Shown piece by piece: positions 7,776 to 19,159 of a DNA stretch of 64,000 nt (position 1 is its first letter; every line of letters begins with the position of its first letter). Source of the stretch: Mycobacteriales bacterium. GTDB lineage: Bacteria; Actinomycetota; Actinomycetes; JAFAQI01; DASSKL01. The notes under the pieces were generated by a model. The model did not search any database. It was not told where the DNA came from and was given only the letters and a program-made list of their open reading frames with translations. The stretch covers positions 54,593 through 118,592 of the forward strand of contig DASSKL010000005.1 in assembly GCA_035690485.1 (NCBI GenBank), given 5' to 3'. The position numbers were made by a program, and so were the translations under genes.

Positions 7776-10100
7776 ATGTCCCCCATGCACCTTGCTACCG
7801 CGCGGACCGTGGCGGCCGGCACCGGCAACAGTCTCGGCGTCCACGTCGGCGGTAGCGACTACACGATCGTCATCGCGATCGGGGTGCTGGCCCTCGCTGC
7901 GCTGGCCTTCGCCGGCTACCTGGTCCGGGAGGTGCTCGCGGCCGACGCCGGCACCCAGTCGATGCGTGATATCGGCTCGGCCGTGCAGGAAGGCGCCGCT
8001 GCGTACCTGCGCCGGCAGTTCACGACGCTGGCGGCATTCGCGGTCGTCGTCTTCGCGCTGCTGTTCATCATCCCGGCCGACGACGTCGGCCAGCGGGTCG
8101 GCCGGTCGGTCTTCTTCCTCGTGGGGGCGGCGTTCTCCGGTGTCACCGGCTTCGTCGGCATGAGCCTCGCCGTGCGCGCCAACGTGCGTGTCGCCGCCGC
8201 CGCGCAGAACGCCGGCGCCAAGCGCGCGATGCGCATCGCCTTCCGCGCCGGCGGCGTCGCCGGCATGTTCACCGTCGGCCTCGGCCTGCTCGGTGCCTGC
8301 CTCGTCGTGCTCATCTTCAAGGACCAGGCCCCGCACGTCCTCGAGGGCTTCGGCTTCGGCGCCGCCCTGCTCGCGATGTTCATGCGGGTCGGCGGCGGCA
8401 TCTTCACCAAGGCGGCCGACGTCGGCGCCGACCTCGTCGGCAAGGTCGAGCAGAACATCCCCGAGGACGACCCGCGCAACGCTGCGACGATCGCCGACAA
8501 CGTCGGTGACAACGTCGGCGACTGCGCCGGCATGGCCGCGGACCTGTTCGAGTCCTACGCCGTGACGCTGGTCGCCGCACTCATCCTCGGCAAGCAGGCG
8601 TTCGGCGACGTCGGCCTGGTCTTCCCGCTGATCGTGCCGGGCATCGGCATCCTCACCGCGGTCATCGGCATCCTCGCGGTGGCCCCGCGCGACGGCGACC
8701 GCACCGGCATGACCGCCATCAACCGCGGCTTCTTCATCTCGGCGGTCGCGGCGATCGGCGCGGTCGCGGCGGCGGCGTTCGCCTACCTGCCGTCGTCGTT
8801 CGCCGCGCTGCACCACGTGCCGCGCGAGATCCAGCAGATCAACGGCGACCCGCGGCTGTTCGCGTTCTTCGCCGTCCTCATCGGCATCGTGCTGGCCAGC
8901 GTCATCCAGTTGCTGACCGGCTACTTCACCGAGACCGCGCGCAAGCCGGTGCAGGAGATCGGCCGCTCGTCGCTCACCGGCCCGGCGACCGTCATCCTGT
9001 CCGGCGTCTCGGTCGGGCTCGAGTCGGCCGTCTACTCCGCCGTGCTGATCGGCGGCGCGCTCTACCTCGCGTTCCTGCTCGGTCACGGCGTGATCATCGT
9101 GTCGCTGTTCGCGGTCGCGCTGGCCGGCACCGGCCTGCTCACCCAGGTCGGCGTCATCGTGTCCATGGACACCTTCGGCCCGGTCTCCGACAACGCCCAG
9201 GGCATCGCGGAGATGTCCGGCGACGTCGACGAGAAGGGCGCCCGGGTGCTCACCGACCTCGACGCCGTCGGCAACACCACCAAGGCCATCACCAAGGGCA
9301 TCGCGATCGCCACTGCGGTGCTCGCGGCGACGGCGCTGTTCGGCTCCTTCGCCACGGCGGTGTCCGACGAGGGCGTGAAGAACTTCAACCTGCCGATCGA
9401 CCGGCCCAACCTGCTGTTCGGCCTGATCATCGGTGCGGCCGTGGTCTTCCTGTTCTCGGCGCTGACGATCAACGCGGTCGCCCGGGCGGCTGGCCGGGTG
9501 GTCATGGAGGTGCGCGAGCAGTTCCGCACCAAGCCCGGGATCATGGACTACACCGAGCGGCCGGAGTACGGCCGCGTCGTCGACATCTGCACCCGCGACT
9601 CGCTGCGCGAGCTCGTCACGCCCGGCCTGCTCGCGATCCTGGCGCCGATCACGGTCGGCTTCGCGATCGGCTACCAGCCGCTCGGCGCCTACCTCGCCGG
9701 GGCGATCGCGGCGGGCGTGCTCATGGCGGTGTTCCTCGCCAACTCCGGCGGCGCCTGGGACAACGCGAAGAAGCTGGTCGAGGACGGCCACTTCGGCGGC
9801 AAGGGCTCCGAGGCGCACGCCGCGACGGTCATCGGTGACACAGTCGGCGACCCGTTCAAGGACACCGCGGGTCCGGCCATCAACCCGCTGATCAAGGTCA
9901 TGAACCTCGTGGCGCTGCTCATCGCGCCCGCCGTCGTCCGCTACGGCGAGGGCGGCCAGCACGCGAGCCACTGGGTCCGCGGCCTGGTCGCCGGACTGGC
10001 GTTCCTCGGCATCGTGGTGGCGGTCTACTCGAGCAAGCGTCGCTCGGTGGAGATGGGCGCCGAGGTGCCCATCGAGCCGGTGGAGAAGCTGCCGGCCTGA
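7776..10100 (+). CDS. hppA: Membrane-bound H+-translocating pyrophosphatase, K+-independent
   Basis: A 774-residue protein with about 16 membrane helices that couples pyrophosphate hydrolysis to proton export. The signature acidic loops are present: DDPRNAATIADNVGDNVGD, the mid-protein DAVGNTTKA region and the C-terminal GDTVGDPFKDTAGPA. Lys503 in GNTTKA marks the K+-independent subclass (K+-dependent enzymes have Ala there). ATG 7776 was chosen because GAGGAGG lies just upstream; an upstream in-frame ATG at 7722 has no ribosome site. The same neighbour order (bldG, hppA, topA, tmk fusion) is known from S. coelicolor. Confidence 0.97.
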   Translation: MSPMHLATARTVAAGTGNSLGVHVGGSDYTIVIAIGVLALAALAFAGYLVREVLAADAGTQSMRDIGSAVQEGAAAYLRRQFTTLAAFAVVVFALLFIIPADDVGQRVGRSVFFLVGAAFSGVTGFVGMSLAVRANVRVAAAAQNAGAKRAMRIAFRAGGVAGMFTVGLGLLGACLVVLIFKDQAPHVLEGFGFGAALLAMFMRVGGGIFTKAADVGADLVGKVEQNIPEDDPRNAATIADNVGDNVGDCAGMAADLFESYAVTLVAALILGKQAFGDVGLVFPLIVPGIGILTAVIGILAVAPRDGDRTGMTAINRGFFISAVAAIGAVAAAAFAYLPSSFAALHHVPREIQQINGDPRLFAFFAVLIGIVLASVIQLLTGYFTETARKPVQEIGRSSLTGPATVILSGVSVGLESAVYSAVLIGGALYLAFLLGHGVIIVSLFAVALAGTGLLTQVGVIVSMDTFGPVSDNAQGIAEMSGDVDEKGARVLTDLDAVGNTTKAITKGIAIATAVLAATALFGSFATAVSDEGVKNFNLPIDRPNLLFGLIIGAAVVFLFSALTINAVARAAGRVVMEVREQFRTKPGIMDYTERPEYGRVVDICTRDSLRELVTPGLLAILAPITVGFAIGYQPLGAYLAGAIAAGVLMAVFLANSGGAWDNAKKLVEDGHFGGKGSEAHAATVIGDTVGDPFKDTAGPAINPLIKVMNLVALLIAPAVVRYGEGGQHASHWVRGLVAGLAFLGIVVAVYSSKRRSVEMGAEVPIEPVEKLPA

Positions 10101-10137
10101 ACCGGCCGATGAGCCGGCCCCGTGCCCGGGGGGCCCG

Positions 10138-10713
10138 GTGAGCCAGCTATCGCTGTTCGCCGCCGACGCGCAGCCGCCGTCGCCGGCCGACCTCGAGGGG
10201 CTGCTCGCCGGACCGGCCCAGCTCGCCCGCCGCGGAGACTCGGCCCGCCTGTCGGTGCGCGTCGACGCCTGGCGGGCCGACGTGCTGACCGCGCAACTCG
10301 ACATCCAGCTCGGCATCACGGCCGAAACCGTCGCCGGCGAGCTGTCCGAGTCGCCGGTCGTGCGCACCCCGTTCCTCACGGCACTGCGGCCGCTCGCCGA
10401 ACGTTGGACCCGCGGTTCCGTGAAGCGCACGCCGGACGGCTGGCGCCTCGACGGCCGCCGGTTGTGGTGGTGGTGCGTGGCCGCCGGCCGGGGGTACGAC
10501 GGCGTCGGCTATACGCTGGCGCTCGGAGCCGGGGACGAGCTGGTCTGGCCGGGAGTCGGTGCGGCGCTCGCGGCGGCCGGGCTAGCTGCAGTCTTCGTGG
10601 GACCGCGGGCCGACGGGCCGGCCTACCGCATCACCGGACGCAGGCGACTCGGCCGGCTGCGGGAGCTGGTCGGCGACCCGCCAACGGGCACACCCGCCCA
10701 TGACTGGCCCTAA
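10138..10713 (+). CDS. Conserved hypothetical protein between hppA and topA
   Basis: A 191-residue soluble protein of unknown function beginning SQLSLFAADAQPPSPADLEGLL, with a Trp-rich central segment (GWRLDGRRLWWWCVAAGRG) and a basic C-terminus. Positional equivalents occur between the pyrophosphatase and topA genes of Streptomyces. GTG 10138 follows a G-rich stretch. I recognise no catalytic motif. The topA promoter -10 overlaps its stop codon. Confidence 0.7.
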   Translation: MSQLSLFAADAQPPSPADLEGLLAGPAQLARRGDSARLSVRVDAWRADVLTAQLDIQLGITAETVAGELSESPVVRTPFLTALRPLAERWTRGSVKRTPDGWRLDGRRLWWWCVAAGRGYDGVGYTLALGAGDELVWPGVGAALAAAGLAAVFVGPRADGPAYRITGRRRLGRLRELVGDPPTGTPAHDWP

Positions 10714-10716
10714 CCT
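10711..10716 (+). promoter_or_regulatory. topA: Probable -10 element of the topA promoter
   Basis: TAACCT, overlapping the stop of the preceding gene, would start transcription near 10723. This supports the topA start at GTG 10748 (25-nt leader with CAGGAG) over the in-frame ATG at 10700, which would lie upstream of the transcript. Confidence 0.45.
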
Positions 10717-10747
10717 GCGAGCGACCGCTTCGACGAACAGGAGCCCC

Positions 10748-13414
<2,667 letters not shown>

Positions 13415-13417
13415 CCC

Positions 13418-15457
13418 ATGACCGCGCCCCGCCGGGTCTCGCTGGTGCCGCCGGTGCTGAGGATCCGGGCCTTCCGCCGGCTCTGGACCGCGCTCACCCT
13501 GTCGAGCCTGGGCGACTGGCTCGGCCTGCTCGCCACCACCTCGCTCGCGCAGGAGCTGGTCAGCGGTTACTCCGGCAAGCTCTACGCGCTGTCCGGCGTG
13601 CTGATCGTGCGGCTGGCGCCGGCGCTCGTCATCGGGCCGGTGGCCGGCGCGTTCGCCGACCGCTTCGACCGGCGTACGACGATGGTCGTCTCCGACCTCG
13701 GCCGCTTCGCGTTCTTCGCGTCGCTGCCGTTCCTGCACTCGTTGCTCTACCTGCTCGTCGCGTCGTTCCTCATCGAGTGCTTCAGCCTGTTCTGGGTGCC
13801 GGCCAAGGAGGCGAGCGTCCCCAACCTGGTGCCCAAGGAGCAGCTGGAGTCGGCCAACCAGCTGAGCCTGGTGACGACCTACGGATCTGCCGCCGTCGCC
13901 GCCGTCGTGTTCGCGCTGCTGGCGAAGATCAGCCTGTTCGTCCACGGCTCCGCCCCGGCGAACGACTCCACCCAGACCGACATCGCGCTCTACTTCGACG
14001 CGGCGACGTTCCTGTTCTCCGCCGGCACGATCTTCACGCTGCGGGAGATCCGCGGTGCGGTCGTGTCGACCGGCACCGGCGAGAGCGAGGGGCTCGGGCG
14101 CTCGATCGTGGGGGGCTGGCGGTTCATCGCCACCTCACGCTGGCTGCGCGGGTTGCTGTTCGGCATCCTCGGCGCGACCGCGGCCGGCGGGACCGTGATC
14201 GGCCTCGGCCGGCCGTTCGCGGTGCTCGACCTCGGTGGCGGCAACGCGGCCTACGGCGTGCTGTTCGCCATGCTCTTCGCCGGGTTGGCGACCGGGATGC
14301 TGGTCGGTCCCCGGCTCCTGTCGGGTTTCAGCCGCCGGCGGCTGATGGCGCTCGCGATCGTCGCGGCCGGTGTCTCGCTCGCCATCAACGCCCTGATGCC
14401 CAACCTCGCGCTGGCGATCGTGTTCACGTTCCTCGTCGGCGCCTTCGCCGGCGTGACCTGGGTGACCGGCATCACGCTGGTGGGGCTGCACGTCAGCGAC
14501 GAGATGCGGGGCCGCACGTTCTCCTCGCTCTACACGCTGATGCGCATCGACCTGCTGCTGGTCATCGCGGCCGCGCCGCTGATCGCCGGCGCCATCGGGT
14601 CGCACCATGTGCAGGTGAGCGACGACATCCGGCTGCGCGCGGACGGCGTCACCGTCGTGCTGTTCGTGGCCGGCCTGCTCGGCGCGGTCGTCGGCGCGAT
14701 CGCGCTGCGGCTGATGGATGACCGTCCCGGCGTACCGCTGCGCGACGACCTCATCGCGTCGCTGCGCCGGGTCGCCCCCCCGCACCAGGCCGGCAGCGGG
14801 TGCTTCGTCGCCTTCGAAGGTGGCGAAGGTGCCGGCAAGACCACGCAGATCGAGCGGCTCGCCGACTGGCTGCGCTCGCGCGGGCGCTACGAGGTCGTCG
14901 TCACCCGCGAACCCGGCGGCACCGCGACCGGCCGCAGGCTGCGCGAGCTGCTGCTCGACCCCGCGTCCACCGTCTCGCCGCAGGCCGAGGCACTGCTGTA
15001 CGCCGCCGACCGGGCGCAGCACGTCGCCGAGGTTGTCGGTCCCGCGCTCGCGCGCGGGGCCGTCGTCATCAGCGACCGTTACGTCGACTCCTCCCTCGCC
15101 TACCAGGGCGCCGGCCGCGCGCTGGCCCCGGCGCAGGTGGAGCGGTTGTCCTCCGTGGCCACCGGCGGCCTGGTGCCGGACCTGACGGTGCTGCTTGACG
15201 TCGACCCGGTCCTGGGTCTCGCGCGTGCCGACGGCACGCCGGACCGGCTCGAGGGTGAGTCGTTGGAGTTCCACCAGCGGGTGCGCTCCGGGTTCCTGGC
15301 CCTGGCGGCGAAGGAGCCGCGCCGTTACCTGGTCGTCGACGCCGCCCTGCCGGCCGAGGAGGTGCAGCGCCGGGTGCGTGCCCGGCTCGAGCAGGTGCTG
15401 TCCGTGCGGGCCGATGCGGCGGCTGCGGCCGGCTCGTCCGTCGGGTCGTGGCGATGA
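13418..15457 (+). CDS. tmk: MFS transporter fused to thymidylate kinase
   Basis: A 679-residue protein. Residues 1-435 form a major-facilitator-type membrane domain of about 12 helices. After a short link, residues about 460-679 are a complete thymidylate kinase: P-loop GGEGAGKTT (about 468-476), TREPGGT, the ISDRYVDSSLAYQG segment and the LIDVDP-like strand (LLDVDP). It makes dTDP from dTMP. The reading frame is continuous across the junction, so this is a true fusion, and a similar protein is annotated at this locus in S. coelicolor (SCO3542). What the transporter half carries is unknown. It overlaps holB by ATGA. Confidence 0.92.
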   Translation: MTAPRRVSLVPPVLRIRAFRRLWTALTLSSLGDWLGLLATTSLAQELVSGYSGKLYALSGVLIVRLAPALVIGPVAGAFADRFDRRTTMVVSDLGRFAFFASLPFLHSLLYLLVASFLIECFSLFWVPAKEASVPNLVPKEQLESANQLSLVTTYGSAAVAAVVFALLAKISLFVHGSAPANDSTQTDIALYFDAATFLFSAGTIFTLREIRGAVVSTGTGESEGLGRSIVGGWRFIATSRWLRGLLFGILGATAAGGTVIGLGRPFAVLDLGGGNAAYGVLFAMLFAGLATGMLVGPRLLSGFSRRRLMALAIVAAGVSLAINALMPNLALAIVFTFLVGAFAGVTWVTGITLVGLHVSDEMRGRTFSSLYTLMRIDLLLVIAAAPLIAGAIGSHHVQVSDDIRLRADGVTVVLFVAGLLGAVVGAIALRLMDDRPGVPLRDDLIASLRRVAPPHQAGSGCFVAFEGGEGAGKTTQIERLADWLRSRGRYEVVVTREPGGTATGRRLRELLLDPASTVSPQAEALLYAADRAQHVAEVVGPALARGAVVISDRYVDSSLAYQGAGRALAPAQVERLSSVATGGLVPDLTVLLDVDPVLGLARADGTPDRLEGESLEFHQRVRSGFLALAAKEPRRYLVVDAALPAEEVQRRVRARLEQVLSVRADAAAAAGSSVGSWR

Positions 15458-16605
15458 CCGTCTGGGACGACCTCGTGGGCCAGGAGGCCGCGGTCACCGT
15501 CCTGCGCGAGGCGGTCGCCGGGACCGGCATGTCGCACGCCTGGCTGTTCACCGGGCCGCCCGGGTCGGGGCGGTCGGTCGCCGCCCGGGCGTTCGCCGCC
15601 GCGCTGCAGTGCCCCGACGGCGGCTGCGGCCACTGCGGCGAGTGCACCACCGCACTGGCCGGCTCGCACCCCGACGTCGACCTCGTGCAGCCGCAGGGCC
15701 TGTCCTACGGCGTGGCCGATGCCCGCGCGCTCGTCCTGCGCGCCGCCGGCTCACCCGTGCGCGGCCGCTGGAAGGTGACCGTCGTCGAGGACGCCGACCG
15801 GCTGACCGAGAGCGCGCTCAACGTGCTGCTCAAGTCGATCGAGGAGCCGCCGCCTCGTGGCGTCTGGCTGCTGTGTGCGCCGTCCGCTGACGACCTGCTG
15901 CCGACCATCCGCTCGCGCTGCCGGCTCGTCGGGCTGCGCACGCCTCCCGCCGCCGCCGTCGCCGCCGTTCTCGTCGACCGCGACGGTGCCACCCCCGAGA
16001 TGGCCGCCTTCGCCGCGCGCGCGGCGCAGGGGCACGTGGGCCGCGCCCGCCGGCTCGTCCGCGACGAGGGTGCGCGCAACCGCCGCCGTGAAGTGCTGTC
16101 CGTCCCGGGCGACGTCCGGTCGGTGCCGGCCTGCTTCGTCGCCGCGGCCAACCTCGTCGACGCGGCGAAGGAGGAGGCGACCGCCGCCATCGCGGAGCTC
16201 GACAAGCAGGAGCTCTCGGACCTCCAGGCGGCGCTCGGCGCCACCGACGCGAAGGCGCGTCCGCGCGGAACTGCTGGTGCGTTCCGCGACCTCGAGGAGC
16301 GGCAGAAGTCACGGGCGACCCGGCTGCAGCGCGACGCGCTCGACCGGGCCCTCACCGACCTCGCGTCGTACTACCGCGACGTGCTCGCCGTGCAGCTCGG
16401 GCTCGCTGCCGGGGCCGCCGAGTCGCCGGTGTCCCTCGTCAACGCCGATCTGGCCCCGTCCATCCGGCGTCTCGCCGAAACGTCGACGCCGGAGGCGACG
16501 CTGCGCCGCCTCGGGGCCGTGCTCGCCTGCGGGGAGGCGATCGATGCCAACGTCGCTCCGCTGCTCGCGGTGGAGTCCATGACGCTTGCGCTGTTGTCCG
16601 GCTGA
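15454..16605 (+). CDS. holB: DNA polymerase III delta-prime subunit
   Basis: A 383-residue clamp-loader subunit. The P-loop reads GPPGSGRS, with Arg in place of the usual Lys, consistent with delta-prime not hydrolysing ATP. A four-Cys zinc module (CPDGGCGHCGEC) follows, then LNVLLKSIEEPP and the SRC motif (TIRSRC). ATG 15454 overlaps the tmk stop; GTG 15448 is a less likely alternative. Adjacent tmk and holB genes are common in bacteria. Confidence 0.93.
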   Translation: MTVWDDLVGQEAAVTVLREAVAGTGMSHAWLFTGPPGSGRSVAARAFAAALQCPDGGCGHCGECTTALAGSHPDVDLVQPQGLSYGVADARALVLRAAGSPVRGRWKVTVVEDADRLTESALNVLLKSIEEPPPRGVWLLCAPSADDLLPTIRSRCRLVGLRTPPAAAVAAVLVDRDGATPEMAAFAARAAQGHVGRARRLVRDEGARNRRREVLSVPGDVRSVPACFVAAANLVDAAKEEATAAIAELDKQELSDLQAALGATDAKARPRGTAGAFRDLEERQKSRATRLQRDALDRALTDLASYYRDVLAVQLGLAAGAAESPVSLVNADLAPSIRRLAETSTPEATLRRLGAVLACGEAIDANVAPLLAVESMTLALLSG

Positions 16606-16623
16606 GCACCCGGGCCTGCGGCG

Positions 16624-16629
16624 TACGCT
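16624..16629 (+). promoter_or_regulatory. -10 element consistent with leaderless ricT mRNA
   Basis: TACGCT ends 6 nt before GTG 16636, so transcription would begin at the start codon. No ribosome site precedes the gene. Confidence 0.45.
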
Positions 16630-16635
16630 CGGCCC

Positions 16636-17475
16636 GTGGGGATGATCTGCGCCGTCAGCTTCGAGCGCTACGGCCGGCTCTACTACCTCGACCCGGGCTC
16701 CCACAGCCCGAAGGTCGGCGACAAGGTGCTCGTCCCCACCGACTCGGGTCCCGAGGTCGCCGAGTGCGTCTGGGCGCCCCAGTGGGTGAGCGAGGACATC
16801 GGTGGGCTGCCGGTCATGGCCGGTCTCGCGACCGACGACGACCTGGCGCGCGACGAGCGCAACCGGCGCAAGCGGGCCGAGCTCAAGGTGGTCGCCAAGC
16901 GCCTGGCCCGGGAGCACTCGCTGCCCATGAAGGTCGTCGGCGTGGACTACGTCGAGGCGGACAACCACTACACGGTCTACTTCTCCGCCCCCGAGCGGGT
17001 CGACTTCCGCGCGCTGGTGCGTGACCTGGCGCGCGCGATGTCCGGCCGGGTCGAGCTGCGCCAGCTGTCCGCGCGCGACGAGGCTCGGGTGCAGGGCGGC
17101 ATCGGCCCGTGCGGTCGCGACCTGTGCTGTGCGACGTTCCTGCGCGACTTCGAGCCGGTCAGCGTGCGGATGGCCAAGGACCAGGACCTGCCCGTCAACC
17201 CGCTGAAGATCTCCGGCGCCTGCGGCCGGTTGATGTGTTGTCTGAAGTACGAGCACCCGCTGTACCAGGAGTTCAAGGCCGACCTGCCCCGCATGGGCTC
17301 GACCGTCGAGACGCCGGAGGGCCCGGGGAAGCTGGTCGGCTACAACGTGCCGGCCGAAAGCGTCGTCGTCCGGCTGAGCGCCTCCGGGCAGCGGTGTGCG
17401 TGCAGCAAGGCGAGCGTCTGCGGCCCGCGGCAGGCCTACGAGTCGCGCGAGTCTGCGCCATCAACAGACGCCTGA
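16636..17475 (+). CDS. ricT: PSP1 C-terminal domain protein (RicT/YaaT family)
   Basis: A 279-residue cytoplasmic protein with the PSP1 domain and the family's characteristic cysteines: CGRDLCC, SGACGRLMCCLKYEH and further CACSKASVC. In B. subtilis RicT forms a Y-complex that carries iron-sulfur clusters and affects mRNA processing and development; its role in actinobacteria is not defined. The gene after holB is ricT in many Gram-positive genomes. The start is GTG 16636, or the ATG two codons on. Confidence 0.88.
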   Translation: MGMICAVSFERYGRLYYLDPGSHSPKVGDKVLVPTDSGPEVAECVWAPQWVSEDIGGLPVMAGLATDDDLARDERNRRKRAELKVVAKRLAREHSLPMKVVGVDYVEADNHYTVYFSAPERVDFRALVRDLARAMSGRVELRQLSARDEARVQGGIGPCGRDLCCATFLRDFEPVSVRMAKDQDLPVNPLKISGACGRLMCCLKYEHPLYQEFKADLPRMGSTVETPEGPGKLVGYNVPAESVVVRLSASGQRCACSKASVCGPRQAYESRESAPSTDA

Positions 17476-19007
17476 TCGCCGCGGCCGCGGCGGCGCTGCT
17501 CGCCGCCGGCTGCGCCGGCTCGGCGACACCCCGGGCTGCCCCTTCCTCGACCAGCCCGACGGCATCGGCGAGCGCGGCCACGACACGGACCACTGCGCCG
17601 AGCACGCCGGCCGCGAACCCGCTCGCCGCCTACTACGCGCAGCGCCTGACCTGGCGCGGTTGCGGTGGCGGTTTCCAGTGCTCGACGCTGACGGTGCCGC
17701 TGGACTACCAGCAGCCGGCCGGGCGGCGCATCGCGATCGCGGTGATCCGGCTGCCCGCCGCCGATCCGGGACAGCGGATCGGCTCGCTCGTCATCAACCC
17801 GGGCGGGCCCGGCGGCTCCGGCATCGACTACGCGCGGGCGGCGCGGGCGGCGTTCACCCAGGCGGTGCGCAACCGCTTCGACATCGTCGGCTTCGACCCG
17901 CGGGGGGTCGGCCAGTCGACACCGCTGCACTGCCTGACCGGGCCACAGCTCGACCACTACTTCCACGTCGACCCGACGCCCGACAACCAGAGCGAGATCA
18001 ACGAGCTGGTCGCGACGGACCAGCAGCTGGCGAGCGGCTGCGAGAAGGACGACCCCGGTCTCGTCCACCACATCAGCACGCTCGAGCAGGCCCGCGACAT
18101 GGACGTCCTCCGGGTGGCGCTCGGCGACGCGAAGCTCACCTACCTCGGCAAGTCCTACGGCACCTACCTCGGTGCGAAGTACGCCCAGCAGTACCCGAAG
18201 AACATCCGCGCGATGGTGCTCGACGGCGCTCTCGACCCGACGCAGTCGGCGCTCGCCGAGGACAAGGTGCAGGCCGAGGGCTTCGAGCGGGAACTGCGCG
18301 GCTTCATCGCCTGGTGCGTCGGGCAGGGCGGCTGCCCGCTCGGGGCGTCGACCTCCTCGGCGACGCAGACGTTCGACCGCCTGCAGGCGAGCGTCGACAC
18401 CCACGAGCTGCCGTCGGCGAGCTCGCGCACGGTCGGGCAGGGCGAGTTCTTCCTCGGGGTCGCCGCCTCGCTCTACGACCCCGCCAGCGGCTGGCCGGCC
18501 CTGCGCGCGGCACTCGCGCAGGCCCTCGACGGCCGCGGCGACCGGCTGCTCGTGCTCTCCGACGCCTTGACCGGTCGCAACCCGGACGGCACCTACAGCA
18601 ACCTGCAGGAGACCAACGCCGCGATCAACTGCGTCGACCGGCCCTCGCCGCGGACCTTGTCGGCGTACGCCGATCTCGCCCGGCAGCTCGCATCGGTGGC
18701 GCCGCACTTCGGCCCGGCGATCGCCTGGGGCAACGCGGGATGCGCCTACTGGGCGGCACCGCCGGTCGAGCAGCCGCACGCGGTGAGCGCGCCGGGGGCG
18801 CCGCCCATCCTCGTCGTCGGCACCACGCGTGACCCGGCGACGCCCTACGTGTGGGCGCAGGCGCTGGCCCGGCAGCTGTCGTCCGGGGTGCTGCTCACCT
18901 ACAACGGCGACGGGCACACCGCCTACGAACGCGGCAGCTCCTGCGTGGACCGAGCCGTCGACGCCTATCTGATTTCGCTCACGGTCACGCCCGACCAGCA
19001 CTGCTGA
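17400..19007 (+). CDS. Secreted alpha/beta-hydrolase lipoprotein (tripeptidyl aminopeptidase-like)
   Basis: About 535 residues. A lipoprotein signal (AAAAAALLAAGC) and a Thr/Ser/Ala-rich spacer precede an alpha/beta-hydrolase: oxyanion segment NPGGPGGSG, nucleophile elbow GKSYGTY, acid in GTTRDPATP and His in GDGHTAY; the last part matches the TAP-like C-terminal domain. It is probably an extracellular peptidase or esterase. The start is uncertain: the frame overlaps the end of ricT. GTG 17400 (or 17394) gives a long n-region, while the ATC at 17460 would give a textbook lipoprotein signal (INRRLIAAAA) but is a rare start codon. Confidence 0.85.
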   Translation: MQQGERLRPAAGLRVARVCAINRRLIAAAAAALLAAGCAGSATPRAAPSSTSPTASASAATTRTTAPSTPAANPLAAYYAQRLTWRGCGGGFQCSTLTVPLDYQQPAGRRIAIAVIRLPAADPGQRIGSLVINPGGPGGSGIDYARAARAAFTQAVRNRFDIVGFDPRGVGQSTPLHCLTGPQLDHYFHVDPTPDNQSEINELVATDQQLASGCEKDDPGLVHHISTLEQARDMDVLRVALGDAKLTYLGKSYGTYLGAKYAQQYPKNIRAMVLDGALDPTQSALAEDKVQAEGFERELRGFIAWCVGQGGCPLGASTSSATQTFDRLQASVDTHELPSASSRTVGQGEFFLGVAASLYDPASGWPALRAALAQALDGRGDRLLVLSDALTGRNPDGTYSNLQETNAAINCVDRPSPRTLSAYADLARQLASVAPHFGPAIAWGNAGCAYWAAPPVEQPHAVSAPGAPPILVVGTTRDPATPYVWAQALARQLSSGVLLTYNGDGHTAYERGSSCVDRAVDAYLISLTVTPDQHC

Positions 19008-19015
19008 CGCGTTGC

Positions 19016-19021
19016 TATCGT
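19016..19021 (+). promoter_or_regulatory. Probable -10 element of the tRNA-Thr promoter
   Basis: TATCGT fits TANNNT and lies 9 nt upstream of the tRNA 5' end. Confidence 0.4.
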
Positions 19022-19030
19022 GGTGCCCGC

Positions 19031-19106
19031 GCCGCCTTAGCTCAGTCGGCAGAGCGATTCACTCGTAATGAATAGGTCGTCGGTTCGATTCCGACAGGCG
19101 GCTCCA
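19031..19106 (+). tRNA. tRNA-Thr (anticodon CGT)
   Basis: A 76-nt cloverleaf: acceptor stem GCCGCCT with AGGCGGC, D arm GCTC/GAGC, anticodon stem ATTCA/TGAAT with loop CTCGTAA (anticodon CGT, reading ACG), T arm GTCGG/CCGAC with loop TTCGATT, discriminator T and an encoded CCA end. Confidence 0.98.
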
Positions 19107-19147
19107 CCCACCCCCAGCGCAGGCTTCCCGTGTGCGCGCCATCGGCG

Positions 19148-19153
19148 TAGCGT
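19148..19153 (+). promoter_or_regulatory. -10 element consistent with leaderless VOC-gene mRNA
   Basis: TAGCGT ends 6 nt before ATG 19160 and there is no ribosome site. Confidence 0.45.
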
Positions 19154-19159
19154 CCGGTT

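Noticed and set aside
6795..10430. A 1211-codon open frame on the minus strand opposite hppA
   Set aside because: Its translation is Arg/Asp/His/Glu low-complexity typical of the antisense of high-GC genes, and the plus strand encodes a textbook pyrophosphatase.
10700..10747. topA start at ATG 10700
   Set aside because: It overlaps the upstream gene, has no ribosome site and precedes the apparent -10 at 10711; GTG 10748 has CAGGAG at the right spacing.
14700..14830. MFS-Tmk junction as a sequencing frameshift joining two genes
   Set aside because: The frame is continuous with no stop or start signal at the junction, and the same fusion is known at this locus in Streptomyces.
15454..15600. 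Arg in the holB P-loop as a damaged ATPase
   Set aside because: Delta-prime subunits do not hydrolyse ATP and often have degenerate P-loops; the rest of the protein is intact.
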